Shown piece by piece: positions 50,040 through 59,665 of a DNA stretch of 64,000 nt. The stretch covers positions 2,110,501 to 2,174,500 of the forward strand of contig NZ_JAYKZY010000002.1 in assembly GCF_035818615.1 (NCBI RefSeq), given 5' to 3'. The translations under genes and the position numbers were made by a program. The stretch is from Sphingobium sp. CR2-8. GTDB taxonomy: Bacteria; Pseudomonadota; Alphaproteobacteria; Sphingomonadales; Sphingomonadaceae. The stretch's first letter is position 1; every line of letters starts with the position of its first letter. A model generated the notes under the pieces. That model was not told the DNA's origin. It did no database searches and worked only from the letters and a program-made list of their open reading frames with translations.

Positions 50040-51068
50040 TCAGGCCGCGCTTTCGATCAGCGACGCCGCAATGGCATGCAGTCCTGATAGAAATTCGCGT
50101 GCGCTCCGTTCCCAGCTAAAGCTCCGCCCATAGTCGGCGCACGCATCCCTGTCGCATCGCAGCGCCTGCGCGATGGCCTGCCCCAGATCGTCCGACAGCG
50201 CCCCGCTCTGCGCCGTCACGATATCAATCGGCCCCGTCACCGGATAGGCGGCGACCGGCGTGCCGCACGCCAGCGCCTCGATCATCACCAGGCCGAACGT
50301 ATCGGTGCGGCTGGGAAAGACGAAGACGTCTGCCCCGGCATAGGCGCCCGCTAGCTGCTCGCCGAACAAGGGCCCCATGAACAGCGCCTGCGGATAGGCG
50401 CGCTCCAACGCCGCGCGCGCCGGCCCATCGCCCACCACGACCTTCGTCCCCGGATGATCGGTGGCCAGGAAAGCCTCCAGATTCTTTTCCACCGCCACGC
50501 GACCGACATAGAGCTGTATCGGGCGCGGCAGATCGGCGAACTGTTCAGGCGGTGGCGCATCGGGCGTGAAGGCCGCCAGGTCCACCCCCCTGCCCCATGG
50601 CCGCACATTGGGCAGCCCATGGGCGCGCAACTGCTCGCGCACCGATCGGGTCGACACCAGCACCGCCTGCGCGGGACCATGGAACCAGCGGATATAGCGC
50701 CAGAACCAGGCAGCGGGCAGCCCTGTGCGCTGCGCCACATAATCGGGGAAATGGGTGTGATAGGCGGTGGTGAACGGCACTCCGCTACGCAGGCACCAGC
50801 GCCGCGCCGCCAGGCACAGCGTCCCTTCGGTCGCCAGATGCACCGCATCGGGCCGAAACGCCGCGATGGCCTGCCCCACTGTGGCGGACCGCACCAGCGC
50901 CAGCCGGATTTCCGGATAGGTCGGACAGGGAATGGAGCCGTAAAGATCGGGCGAGATGATCTTCACCACATGCCCCATCCGCTCCAGTTCGCCCTGGATG
51001 GTCTGGAGCGTGCGGACCACGCCATTGACCTGCGGCGTCCAGGCATCGGTGAAGATCGCTATGCGCAT
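50040..51068 (-). CDS. GT4 glycosyltransferase (mannosyltransferase-like)
   Basis: A 342-aa GT-B enzyme. N-terminal FTDAWTPQVNGVVRTL with the Gly-rich acceptor loop, YHTHFPDYVAQR, and the donor EX7E-type motif DTFGLVMIEALACGTPVAAYP. Relatives transfer mannose or similar sugars to lipids. Together with the LpxH-like gene just upstream on the same strand it suggests a role in glycolipid synthesis; this is inference. Confidence 0.88.
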   Translation of the reverse strand: MRIAIFTDAWTPQVNGVVRTLQTIQGELERMGHVVKIISPDLYGSIPCPTYPEIRLALVRSATVGQAIAAFRPDAVHLATEGTLCLAARRWCLRSGVPFTTAYHTHFPDYVAQRTGLPAAWFWRYIRWFHGPAQAVLVSTRSVREQLRAHGLPNVRPWGRGVDLAAFTPDAPPPEQFADLPRPIQLYVGRVAVEKNLEAFLATDHPGTKVVVGDGPARAALERAYPQALFMGPLFGEQLAGAYAGADVFVFPSRTDTFGLVMIEALACGTPVAAYPVTGPIDIVTAQSGALSDDLGQAIAQALRCDRDACADYGRSFSWERSAREFLSGLHAIAASLIESAA

Positions 51069-51138
51069 GAGAATAGCCTTTCACTCATCCGTCATTGCGC
51101 GCGGCGCGAAGCCATGACGATCATCCATTGTCTTCACC

Positions 51139-52011
51139 TCAGGCCGCGATCCGCGCTCGTTCGGCCTGTTCCGCCTCTTCCCGCTTGGTGATCTCATCGG
51201 CCCAGTGCAGCACTTCCATCCGACCGTCGCCATGCTCGACCAGCGCGGTGCAGCCTTCCACCCAGTCGCCGTCATTATAATAGTCGATGCCTTCGATCTC
51301 GCGCATCTCGGCATTGTGGATATGGCCGCACACCACGCCGTCGACGCCCCGCGCCCCGGCTTCATGCGCCACAACTTCTTCGAAGCGGGAGATGAAGGAC
51401 ACGGCGTTCTTGACCTTGTGCTTGGCCATCTTGCTCAGCGACCAATAAGGCAGGCCCATGCGCCGCCGCACCGCGTTCACCACCACGTTCAGCTGCATCA
51501 GCGTCGTGTAGGCCGCGTCGCCCACGAAGGCGAGCCAGCGATGCGCCAGCATGATCGTGTCGAACTCGTCGCCATGCAGCACCAGCAGCTTGCGCCCGTC
51601 CGCCGTCTGGTGGATCGCCTTGCGACGGATTTCCACACCCCCGAAATTCATGCCGGTGAACTGGCGGAACATTTCGTCATGATTGCCGGGGATATAGACG
51701 ACCCGCGTGCCCCGCTTGGCCCGCTTCATCAGCCGCCACACCACGTCATTATGACTGGCCGGCCAGTAGAAGCGCTTCTTCAGCCGCCAACCGTCGATGA
51801 TGTCGCCGACCAGATAGATGGTGTCGCTGTCCACATTGTCGAGGAAATCGATCAGCATCGCCGCGTTGCAGCCGCGCGTGCCCAGATGAATGTCCGAAAT
51901 CCAGATCGTGCGATAGCGGCGCCGCTTCCCCTCGCGCTCGGGAATGTGAAAGCGGTCGTCGACGCCCTCTTCCAAATCGCTCAGAAAGGGCAGGCGCGTG
52001 ATGGCATTCAT
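51139..52011 (-). CDS. LpxH-like metallophosphoesterase
   Basis: 290 aa. Complete calcineurin-type metal motifs: SDIHLG, VGDIIDGW, GNHD, LHGDEFD and GHIHNAE. The family includes UDP-2,3-diacylglucosamine diphosphatases of lipid A synthesis, but this is the longer paralogue common in alphaproteobacteria and its substrate is not certain. It precedes the glycosyltransferase gene by 70 nt. Confidence 0.86.
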   Translation of the reverse strand: MNAITRLPFLSDLEEGVDDRFHIPEREGKRRRYRTIWISDIHLGTRGCNAAMLIDFLDNVDSDTIYLVGDIIDGWRLKKRFYWPASHNDVVWRLMKRAKRGTRVVYIPGNHDEMFRQFTGMNFGGVEIRRKAIHQTADGRKLLVLHGDEFDTIMLAHRWLAFVGDAAYTTLMQLNVVVNAVRRRMGLPYWSLSKMAKHKVKNAVSFISRFEEVVAHEAGARGVDGVVCGHIHNAEMREIEGIDYYNDGDWVEGCTALVEHGDGRMEVLHWADEITKREEAEQAERARIAA

Positions 52012-52123
52012 GGTGCGATCCCCAAGACGTGTGTCCTCGGGACCAATTCTCTAGCGTGACAATGTTACAAAACCGCAGAGAATATGACGGAAATGCTACG
52101 GTTTGCGGGATTTTCACTGCCCC

Positions 52124-52149
52124 GTCACCCCGGCGAAGGCTGGGGTGAC
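52124..52149. repeat. Short hairpin GTCACCCC...GGGGTGAC
   Basis: An 8-bp perfect stem with loop GGCGAAGGCT, in the gap between the LpxH-like gene and the oxidoreductase. The loop is the same GGCGAAGG seen in the family B element, so it may be a reduced relative. Confidence 0.55.
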
Positions 52150-52167
52150 AGGCAATGAAGCACCCCG

Positions 52168-53172
52168 TCAAACCACCAGCACGATCTTCCCGAAATGCTC
52201 GCCCGCATCCATCCGCGCATGCGCCTTGGCCGCGTCCGCCAGCGCGAATTGCCGGTCCATCGCCGGGCGCAGCTTGCCCTCGCTCACGAACGACCAGACA
52301 TTGCGCATCAACTCATCGGCTACCAGGCTCTTGAACCCCACCGATCGCGCCCGCAGAGTCGATCCGGTGATCGTCAGCCGCTTCTGCATGATCGCGGGAA
52401 TGAAGATCTCCGCCTTCGCCCCGCCCAGCACGGCGATCGACACATGCCGCCCATCCTCGGCCAGGCAGTTCAGATTGCGCGGCACATAATCGCCGCCGAC
52501 CATGTCCAGCACGGCCTGCACACCCTGCCCGCCGGTGATGCGCTTCACCTCCTCGACATAGTCCTGGGTCTTGTAATTGACCGCATGATCCGCGCCCCAA
52601 TCCTTGGCCTGCGCACATTTCTCGTCCGACCCGCAGGTCACGATGATCCGGATATCGAACAGATTGCACAGCCGGATCGCCATCGTCCCGATGCCGCTGG
52701 TGCCGCCATGGACCAGCACCGTGTCGCCCGCGACCACATAGGCGCGCTCGAACAGGTTCGTCCAAACCGTAAACAGCGTCTCGGGCAACGCCGCCGCTTC
52801 CGCCAGATCATAATCGTCGGGCAGCGGCAGGCACTGGCCCGCAGGCGCGACCGCATATTCCGCATAGCCCCCGCCTGCCAGCAGCGCGCACACCTTCTGC
52901 CCGACCAGCTTGTCCGCGCCGCCGCCCGCCGCAACAATAGTGCCGGACACCTCCAGCCCCGGAATGTCCGAAGCCCCCGGCGGCGGCGGATATTTGCCCT
53001 GTCGTTGCAGCACGTCGGGCCGGTTCACGCCCGCTGCGGCCACCTTGATCAACACCTCGCCCTCGCCCGGCACCGGCACCGACCGCCGCTGCACCACCAG
53101 CGCGTCCGGCCCGCCGGGCACCGGAATCCCGATCGCCGTCATCTCGCCAGCAAGTGCGCCCAAATCAGACAT
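52168..53172 (-). CDS. Quinone oxidoreductase, PIG3-like (MDR family)
   Basis: A 334-aa zinc-free medium-chain reductase. GVNRPDVLQRQGKYPPPPG is the PIG3/quinone-reductase signature; VHGGTSGIGTMAIRL is the NADPH-binding loop. It probably reduces quinones or enals with NADPH. Monocistronic. Confidence 0.9.
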   Translation of the reverse strand: MSDLGALAGEMTAIGIPVPGGPDALVVQRRSVPVPGEGEVLIKVAAAGVNRPDVLQRQGKYPPPPGASDIPGLEVSGTIVAAGGGADKLVGQKVCALLAGGGYAEYAVAPAGQCLPLPDDYDLAEAAALPETLFTVWTNLFERAYVVAGDTVLVHGGTSGIGTMAIRLCNLFDIRIIVTCGSDEKCAQAKDWGADHAVNYKTQDYVEEVKRITGGQGVQAVLDMVGGDYVPRNLNCLAEDGRHVSIAVLGGAKAEIFIPAIMQKRLTITGSTLRARSVGFKSLVADELMRNVWSFVSEGKLRPAMDRQFALADAAKAHARMDAGEHFGKIVLVV

Positions 53173-53275
53173 AATACCGCCCCCGGTCGTTAACTATATT
53201 GCACCGCACCAGAAATCGACGGACGGAGCTTGCGCCCTTATTGACAGAGTGGCCCGCAGGGTCAACATTGCCGTC

Positions 53276-53473
53276 ATGGACTTGGATGACGATCTGCCGA
53301 ACAAGGGCGACGATCCGCTGACCCGCCTGTTGCAACAGGATCTGGGGCCATTGTCCGTAGCCGAACTGGATGCCCGCATCGCCGCCCTGGAAACGGAAAT
53401 GGCGCGGACCAGACGGACGAAGGAAAACGCCGTTAACCATAAGGCAAGTGCCGAGGCGTTATTCAGGCGATGA
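53276..53473 (+). CDS. DUF1192 small protein
   Basis: 65 aa. Acidic N-terminus (MDLDDDLP), then LSVAELDARIAALETEMAR, the DUF1192 helix, and a basic tail. Conserved in alphaproteobacteria; role unknown. Divergent from the oxidoreductase gene. Confidence 0.82.
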   Translation: MDLDDDLPNKGDDPLTRLLQQDLGPLSVAELDARIAALETEMARTRRTKENAVNHKASAEALFRR

Positions 53474-53635
53474 ACCCGCGCCATGCCCCCTGCGCCGTGA
53501 TCGGCTCCACCGGGCTTTGGCAGTCAGGCAATTCCGCTGGTCGGGCCGCGCGACATGCGCATCTTGATCCTGCGTCGAGCAATGCCGACATATGGTTCGA
53601 TACCGCCCCTCTTTGGGGCCAGGAGTAGAACAGAC

Positions 53636-55954
53636 ATGCCTTCATTTGCACCCGCTCTTGAAACCACGCTGCACAACGCTCTGACGCACGCGTCCGAGCG
53701 CAAGCACGAATATGCCACGCTGGAGCATCTCCTCCTGGCATTGATTGATGACGAACATGCGTCAAAGGTGATGCAGGCGTGCGGCGTGGAGCTGGGCGAG
53801 CTGGGCGACGCCGTCACCCATTATCTCGACACCGAACTCGACAGCCTGAAGGTCGAAGGGGCCAGCGACCCCTCCCCCACCAGCGGTTTTCAGCGCGTCG
53901 TCCAACGCGCCATCCTCCATGTCCAGTCGTCCGGCAAGGATGAAGTGACGGGCGCCAACGTGCTCGTCGCGCTCTTCTCCGAACGCGAATCCTACGCCGT
54001 CTATTTCCTGCAACAGCAGGATATGAGCCGTCTCGATGCCGTGAGCTTCATCAGCCACGGCGTCGGCAAGGGCACGCCCACGCCCGAGCGTCAGGAGACG
54101 AAGGGCGCCGCCGAGGAGGAAAAAAAGGTGCAGGACGGAAAGGCCAAGAAGGACAGTGCCCTCGACCAGTTCACCGTCAACCTCAACGAAAAGGCGGGTC
54201 GCGGCAAGGTCGATCCCCTGATCGGCCGCACGGCGGAGGTGGATCGCACCATCCAGATTCTGTGCCGCCGCTCGAAGAACAACCCGCTTTATGTGGGCGA
54301 TCCGGGCGTGGGCAAGACCGCGATCGCCGAAGGCCTCGCGCGCAAGATCATCGAAGGCGAAGTGCCGGATGTCCTCAAGGAAGCGGTCATCTACTCGCTC
54401 GACATGGGCGCGCTGCTGGCCGGCACCCGCTATCGCGGCGATTTCGAGGAGCGTTTGAAGGCGGTCGTCACCGAATTGGAAAAGATGCCGCACGCGGTGC
54501 TTTTCATCGATGAAATCCACACCGTGATCGGCGCGGGCGCGACCAGCGGCGGCGCAATGGATGCGTCCAACCTCCTGAAACCCGCTCTGTCGGGCGGTAC
54601 GATCCGTTGTATCGGATCGACCACCTACAAGGAGTTCCGTAATCACTTCGAAAAGGACCGCGCGCTGCTGCGCCGGTTCCAGAAGATCGACGTCAACGAA
54701 CCATCGGTCGAGGATACGATCAAGATCCTCGCCGGGCTTCGGACCGCGTTCGAGGAGCATCACCACGTCAAATATACCCCCGACGCGATCAAGGCGGCGG
54801 TGGAGCTGTCGGCGCGCTACATCAACGACCGCAAGCTGCCGGACAAGGCGATCGACGTGATCGACGAAGTCGGCGCGATGCAGATGCTCGTGGTCCCCTC
54901 CAAGCGCAAGAAGACGATCACGCCCAAAGAGATCGAGCAGGTCATCGCCACCATGGCCCGCATCCCGCCCAAAACCGTGTCTTCCGACGACAAGACCGTG
55001 CTCAGTTCGCTGACCACGGACCTGAAACGCGTCGTCTTCGGCCAGGACAAGGCGATCGAAGTGCTGTCCTCCGCGATCAAGCTGTCGCGCGCGGGCCTGC
55101 GCGATCCCGACAAGCCGATCGGCAACTATCTCTTCTCCGGTCCCACCGGCGTCGGCAAGACGGAGGTCGCGCGCCAGCTTGCCTCGATCATGGGCATCCC
55201 GCTCCAGCGCTTCGACATGTCCGAATATATGGAGCGCCATTCGGTCAGCCGTTTGATCGGCGCGCCTCCGGGCTATGTCGGCTATGATCAGGGCGGCCTG
55301 CTGACCGACGCGGTCGATCAGAATCCACATAGCGTGCTGCTGCTGGACGAAATCGAAAAGGCGCATCCCGACCTGTTCAACATCCTGTTGCAGGTCATGG
55401 ATAATGGTCGCCTGACCGATCATCACGGCAAGACCGTCGATTTCCGCAACACCATCCTCATCATGACCACCAATGCCGGTGCGTCGGACATGGCGAAGGA
55501 GTCGATCGGTTTCGGCGAGTTCACCCGAGAGGATGTGCAGGAAGACGCGGTGAAGAAACTCTTCACCCCCGAATTCCGCAACCGCCTCGATGCGATCGTG
55601 CCGTTCGATTATCTGCCGACCGAAGTCGTCGCCCGCGTCATCGACAAGTTCGTGCTCCAGTTGGAGCTGCAACTGGCCGACCGCGATGTCCACATCACCC
55701 TGGACGACGATGCCAAGACCTGGCTGACGAAGAAGGGCTATGACAAGCTCTATGGCGCGCGTCCGATGGGCCGCCTGATGCAGGAAAAGATCAAGCAGCC
55801 GCTCGCAGAGGAACTGCTCTTCGGCAAGCTGGTCCATGGCGGCGAGGTCCATGTCCATATGAAGGACGAAGCGCTGGCCTTCCAGATCACCCCTGCGGCT
55901 CCCAAAAAGGGCAAGAAGGGCGGCAAGGCCAAGGCATCGGCAGGCACGAAATAA
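53636..55954 (+). CDS. clpA: ATP-dependent Clp protease ATPase subunit ClpA
   Basis: A 772-aa double-AAA+ unfoldase that feeds ClpP. ATG at 53636 has AGGAG 10 nt upstream. Clp-N repeats (residues 1-145), first Walker A GDPGVGKT (about 221), second GPTGVGKT (about 502), and the ClpP-docking loop SIGFG. The C-terminus is Lys/Ala-rich. The adaptor gene clpS, often just upstream of clpA, is not here; 53474-53635 holds no gene I can see. Confidence 0.96.
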   Translation: MPSFAPALETTLHNALTHASERKHEYATLEHLLLALIDDEHASKVMQACGVELGELGDAVTHYLDTELDSLKVEGASDPSPTSGFQRVVQRAILHVQSSGKDEVTGANVLVALFSERESYAVYFLQQQDMSRLDAVSFISHGVGKGTPTPERQETKGAAEEEKKVQDGKAKKDSALDQFTVNLNEKAGRGKVDPLIGRTAEVDRTIQILCRRSKNNPLYVGDPGVGKTAIAEGLARKIIEGEVPDVLKEAVIYSLDMGALLAGTRYRGDFEERLKAVVTELEKMPHAVLFIDEIHTVIGAGATSGGAMDASNLLKPALSGGTIRCIGSTTYKEFRNHFEKDRALLRRFQKIDVNEPSVEDTIKILAGLRTAFEEHHHVKYTPDAIKAAVELSARYINDRKLPDKAIDVIDEVGAMQMLVVPSKRKKTITPKEIEQVIATMARIPPKTVSSDDKTVLSSLTTDLKRVVFGQDKAIEVLSSAIKLSRAGLRDPDKPIGNYLFSGPTGVGKTEVARQLASIMGIPLQRFDMSEYMERHSVSRLIGAPPGYVGYDQGGLLTDAVDQNPHSVLLLDEIEKAHPDLFNILLQVMDNGRLTDHHGKTVDFRNTILIMTTNAGASDMAKESIGFGEFTREDVQEDAVKKLFTPEFRNRLDAIVPFDYLPTEVVARVIDKFVLQLELQLADRDVHITLDDDAKTWLTKKGYDKLYGARPMGRLMQEKIKQPLAEELLFGKLVHGGEVHVHMKDEALAFQITPAAPKKGKKGGKAKASAGTK

Positions 55955-55976
55955 GCGCCTGACTATCGCAAAGATG

Positions 55977-56010
55977 AAAAGGGCGGCCCGCAACGGCCGC
56001 CCTTTTTCTT
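55977..56010 (+). terminator. Terminator of clpA
   Basis: Stem AAAAGGGCGGCC / GGCCGCCCTTTT with a 6-nt loop and a T5 tail. The rest of 55955-56389 holds one family A repeat and no gene I can support. Confidence 0.85.
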
Positions 56011-56129
56011 CATGCCTCATCCGTTGCGACGCGGTCCAAATGCCGAGGCGGCACATCGAACCTGCCCAACCATGGCCATCTGCCACCACCCTCCGCATAG
56101 GTTGCGGCCACTTGTCGACATAAAAAAAT

Positions 56130-56204
56130 CCGTTCGGGCTGAGCCTGTCGAAGCCCCTTACTTATTCGATAAGAAAGGCCCTTCGACAAGCGCAGGGCGA
56201 ACGG
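56130..56204. repeat. Palindromic repeat family A
   Basis: Left arm CCGTTCGGGCTGAGCCTGTC then GAAGCCCC, right arm GGCCCTTCGACAAGCGCAGG then GCGAACGG, with a small extra hairpin CTTATTCGATAAG in the loop. It is the most complete copy outside the 37.4 kb one. Confidence 0.85.
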
Positions 56205-56389
56205 TGTCCAAATCGGTGTCCAAGGAGCGAACGTCCGCATCCCACCCAGATTTACCGCCCCCGCTAGAAAGTCGACCGCGCCCCAGCCAAGTCCCCCCTG
56301 CCCAAAAAGCGCCTCGATAAATCTAGGTCTGGCGATCTCCCGCCTCTTGCGCCAATCTCCGCCCCATGGCCCTCAAGGAGAGATGTCCC

Positions 56390-57022
56390 ATGCCCCAAAC
56401 TCTCACCCTCTACACCAACCCCATGTCGCGCGGGCAGATCGCCCGCTGGATGCTGGAGGAAGTCGGGGAAGCCTATGACACGGTGATCCTCGACTATGGC
56501 GACACCGGCATGAAGGCCGCCGACTATCGCGCGATCAACCCGATGGGCAAGGTGCCCGCCATCGTCCATGACGGTAAGGTGGTGACCGAATGCGCCGCGG
56601 TCTGCGCCTATCTTGCCGACGCTTTCCCCGCCGCCCATCTGGCGCCCGCGCCCGCCGATCGCCATGCCTATTATCGCTGGCTCTTCTTCGCCGCCGGACC
56701 GCTCGAATCTGCGATCACCAACAAGGCGATGGGCTTCGTCGTCCCCGAAGGAAAGGAACGATCGGCAGGCTACGGCACCTTCGATACCACCATCGACGCG
56801 CTCGAAACCGCGCTGTCCAATGGGCCATGGATCTGCTGCGATCAATTCACCGCCGCCGACGTCTATGTCGGCGCCCAGATCGACTGGGGCCTTAGCTTCG
56901 AGACCATTCCCAGCCGCCCCGCCTTCGAATCCTACGCCGCCCGGCTGCGCGAACGCCCAGCCTACAAACAGCAAAAGGCCATCGACGGCGCGCTCATCGC
57001 ACAGATGCAGAAGCAGGGCTGA
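56390..57022 (+). CDS. Glutathione S-transferase
   Basis: A 210-aa cytosolic GST. AAGGAG precedes ATG 56390. Thioredoxin-fold N-domain (TLYTNPMSRGQIARWMLEE, INPMGKVPAIV, TECAAVCAYLAD) and helical C-domain (FTAADVYVGAQIDW). Class and substrate are not clear. Confidence 0.9.
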   Translation: MPQTLTLYTNPMSRGQIARWMLEEVGEAYDTVILDYGDTGMKAADYRAINPMGKVPAIVHDGKVVTECAAVCAYLADAFPAAHLAPAPADRHAYYRWLFFAAGPLESAITNKAMGFVVPEGKERSAGYGTFDTTIDALETALSNGPWICCDQFTAADVYVGAQIDWGLSFETIPSRPAFESYAARLRERPAYKQQKAIDGALIAQMQKQG

Positions 57023-57125
57023 CGGGCCTGACAGATATGCTCCAACCGTCCAGGCCCACATCCAGGCGACGTTCCCAGGCGCAGGCCGGGGTCCAGTTCC
57101 ACCGTCTTCTCATAGGAATCCAAAG

Positions 57126-57163
57126 AAAAAGGCCCGGCGGATCGCTCCACCGGGCCTTTCGCT
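57126..57163. terminator. Bidirectional terminator between gst and the BI-1 gene
   Basis: Stem AAAGGCCCGGCGG / CCACCGGGCCTTT (one mismatch) with A/T runs on both sides. A fragment resembling the family B stem (57071-57097, GTTCCCAGGCGCAGGCCGGG) lies just before it. Confidence 0.85.
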
Positions 57164-57182
57164 TATCCTAAAAACGCTGCGA

Positions 57183-57917
57183 TCAGCGACGATCGCCGAA
57201 CAGGCGCAGCAGGAACAGGAACATGTTGATGAAGTCGAGATAGAGGTTCAGCGCCCCCATCACCACCGACTTGCCCATCATGTCCGTGCCCGCGACATGC
57301 GCGTAGATGCTCTTGATCTTCTGCGTGTCATAGGCGGTCAGACCCGCGAACAGCAGGACGCCGACGCCACTGATGACCAGGTCCAGCGCGCTCGACTTCA
57401 TGAACATATTGATCAGGCTCGCCACCAGCAGGCCGACCACGCCCATGATCAGGAAGGTGCCGAAACCCGACAGATCCTTCTTCGTGGTATAGCCGAACAG
57501 GCTAAGCCCCGCGAAGGCCGCCGCCGTTGCAAAAAATGTCTGCGCGATCGAGGTGCCCGTATAGACCAGGAAGATCGAGGACAGGGACAGACCCATCACC
57601 GCCGCATAGGCCCAGAACAGGCCCTGCGCCGCCGCTGTCGACAGGCGATTGATGCCGAAGCTGAGCACCATCACGAACACCAGCGGGGCGAACATGATGA
57701 CATATTTCAGGATGCCGGGACCAGCCAGCACCTGATAGGCTAGGCCGCTCGACGCGAACAGCAACGCGACGACGCCCGTCAGCAGCACGCCACTCGCCAT
57801 ATAATTGTAAACCGACAGCATATAACGGCGCAGCCCGGCGTCGAACGCCTCGCCGCGCGCAGCGGTGGCACCGCCAAAGCCCGCAATGTCGGAACGGGGG
57901 TCGGACCAGTTGGCCAT
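57183..57917 (-). CDS. Bax inhibitor-1/YccA family membrane protein
   Basis: A 244-aa integral membrane protein with seven hydrophobic helices. ATG 57915-57917 follows AAGGAG; a GTG at 57935 lies upstream of that box. Conserved features: YNYMASGVLLTG, FGINRLS, YDTQKIKS near the last helices. Homologues affect ion leak or protease FtsH in other bacteria. Confidence 0.92.
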   Translation of the reverse strand: MANWSDPRSDIAGFGGATAARGEAFDAGLRRYMLSVYNYMASGVLLTGVVALLFASSGLAYQVLAGPGILKYVIMFAPLVFVMVLSFGINRLSTAAAQGLFWAYAAVMGLSLSSIFLVYTGTSIAQTFFATAAAFAGLSLFGYTTKKDLSGFGTFLIMGVVGLLVASLINMFMKSSALDLVISGVGVLLFAGLTAYDTQKIKSIYAHVAGTDMMGKSVVMGALNLYLDFINMFLFLLRLFGDRR

Positions 57918-58040
57918 GAAAATCGTCTCCTTCACCGGCGTCTATCGCCGACTTCCCTATTATCGGCGCTTCGGCCCTGCGTTTCAAGCCAAACCCGCAT
58001 GATCCGTGGCAGATCGCGCACGACGCTCTATATCCAACCC

Positions 58041-58598
58041 ATGCACCGCCTGTTCGTCGCCATACGCCCGCCCACCGATCAGCGCGCCCGGCTCTTGTCG
58101 CTCATGACCGGCGTGGACATGGCGCGATGGCAGGATGACGACCAGTTGCACCTTACTTTGCGCTTCATCGGCCAGGTCGACCGCCATTGCGCAAACGATA
58201 TCGCCGACGCGCTGGCCACCATCCGCTTCACGCCGTTCGACGTGCATCTGTCGGGCGTCGACGCTTTCCATCGCAAGGGCGTGGTCGATACGCTCTGGGC
58301 AGGCGTCAAGCCGCGTGATCCGCTCGCGGCCCTGCATCGCAAGATCGACCGGGCCTGCGTCTCTGTCGGGTTGCAGCCCGAAAGCCGCGCCTACCTGCCG
58401 CACATCACCCTCGCCCGCTTCGGCCGGTCGGGCGGCCTGATAGAGCCCTTTCTCGCCCGTCATGCTGCATTGACCGACGCACCGTTCCGCGTCGATGGCT
58501 TTACGCTGTTCGAAAGCCATCTCGGTCATGATGGCGCCATCTATCATGCAGTGGACCATTATGCCGCCGATGGAATGCACCAACCGCACCGGGATTGA
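58041..58598 (+). CDS. thpR: RNA 2',3'-cyclic phosphodiesterase (2H family)
   Basis: A 185-aa enzyme with the two HxTx motifs HLTL and HITL that define the 2H phosphoesterases. It starts MHRLFVAIRPP, as is usual. Opens 2',3'-cyclic phosphates on RNA ends. Divergent from the BI-1 gene. Confidence 0.9.
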   Translation: MHRLFVAIRPPTDQRARLLSLMTGVDMARWQDDDQLHLTLRFIGQVDRHCANDIADALATIRFTPFDVHLSGVDAFHRKGVVDTLWAGVKPRDPLAALHRKIDRACVSVGLQPESRAYLPHITLARFGRSGGLIEPFLARHAALTDAPFRVDGFTLFESHLGHDGAIYHAVDHYAADGMHQPHRD

Positions 58599-58977
58599 AA
58601 ACCCTTCGCTCTCCATCGTCCAGATCGAAAAAAGCTGTGATCCTGAACGACCGGGCTTTGGGCGTCGGTCGCAAAGCGCCTGTTCGACAGCCTCTCACCC
58701 AGCTGAAAAACATGGTGGGCACGGCTAAGCGCTCTTCGCCTATACGCCCCATGCGCCGCGCCGACCGGCCCGTCGTCATCGGCTATGATAGGATCGCCAC
58801 TGCCATTCTAGCCCATGCCGGATCTACCGCGTACAAACCGCGCCCGGTAACGGCAGCGATTTCGTAGGCCGCGTCGACCTGTAATGCGGCATGATCCATG
58901 GGATCGAACGATGGGTTGCCCAACGGAACCATCCGCCGCCGCAGGATAGACCGTTATTCGCAGCCTGCCGATCGGAC
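58599..58977. other. Gene-free stretch before an isolated terminator
   Basis: About 380 nt with no ORF of convincing codon use and no RNA gene I can identify. A strong plus-strand terminator follows, which suggests a transcript crosses this region, either a long 3' UTR of thpR or an independent RNA. Confidence 0.4.
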
Positions 58978-59014
58978 AAAATGCCCCGAACCTCATGGGC
59001 CGGGGCATTTTTTT
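58978..59014 (+). terminator. Rho-independent terminator without an adjacent gene
   Basis: Stem AAATGCCCCG / CGGGGCATTT with a ~13-nt loop, followed by T7. The nearest plus-strand gene end (thpR) is 380 nt upstream. Read on the minus strand the tail is weaker, so it could also end the sodC transcript. Confidence 0.75.
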
Positions 59015-59129
59015 CATTACCTAAGCTGGCAGGTGTCCACCCGGACGCCGCGCCGATCACAAAGCTGATGACCAACTGCCAAGGCCGATCCCACGGGATC
59101 ACGCCCGGCGTCAGCCCTCACCGCAACGC

Positions 59130-59665
59130 TCACCCCGCAGACAGCACCCCGCACGCCACGCGTCCACCGGCATTGCCTGCCGGATCGCTGACATTGTCGT
59201 CCGCCTGCGCATGCACGACCACCGCCGCGCCATCAGCATCGAGCAGCGGCGTAGCCCCCCGCTGATAGCGGCATCGGCGACATGATATTCGATGGCGCCC
59301 GTGCCATCCGGCCCGACCGTCATATTGGGCATGTCGCCCATATGCATGCCAGCCGGGTTATCCTTGCCATGCTTGCGCGCAGTCGGATTCCAATGCCCGC
59401 CCGCACTGGCGAAATCGGGCGCGGCGCACTGGCCGGTGGTGTGGATATGGACGGCATGGATGCCAGGCGTCAGTCCCTGCGCCTTGACGACGACGTGCAG
59501 ACCGTCGGCCGCCTGCGTCACCATCGCCGTGCCGCGCGCAGCGCCATCGGCCGCCGCCAGCTTTGCCGTAGCGGTAGGCGCAGCCTTGGCCGTTTCGGAT
59601 GCGGTCGCGCAAGCGGACCCCGCCAACACGATCGGCAGGGCAGCAAAAAGCGGAAAAAATTTCAT
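59130..59665 (-). pseudogene. sodC: Cu/Zn superoxide dismutase, frameshifted near the C-terminus
   Basis: Exported SodC (signal then SACATASE). Copper and zinc motifs HAVHIHTTGQC, GGHWNP, HGKDNPAGMHMGDMPN are intact. After HVADAAISGG the frame slips: the reading frame ends at 59111 in an unrelated Arg/Cys-rich tail, while the expected end (ATPLLDADG, VVVHAQADDNVSDPAGNAGG, RVACGVLSAG) is present in the next frame, ending at 59130. The break maps to a G6 run (plus-strand C6 at 59255-59260); one more G restores the gene. The lost part holds the last Cu His and the disulfide Cys, so the protein as written would be inactive. Confidence 0.85.

Noticed and set aside
58595..58867. 90-codon plus-strand ORF after thpR
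   Set aside because: Composition does not follow the codon pattern of the genes, and no start signal or motif is present.
58895..58935. Minus-strand GTTCGATCC resembling a tRNA T-loop
   Set aside because: No full T-stem, anticodon arm or acceptor stem could be built around it.
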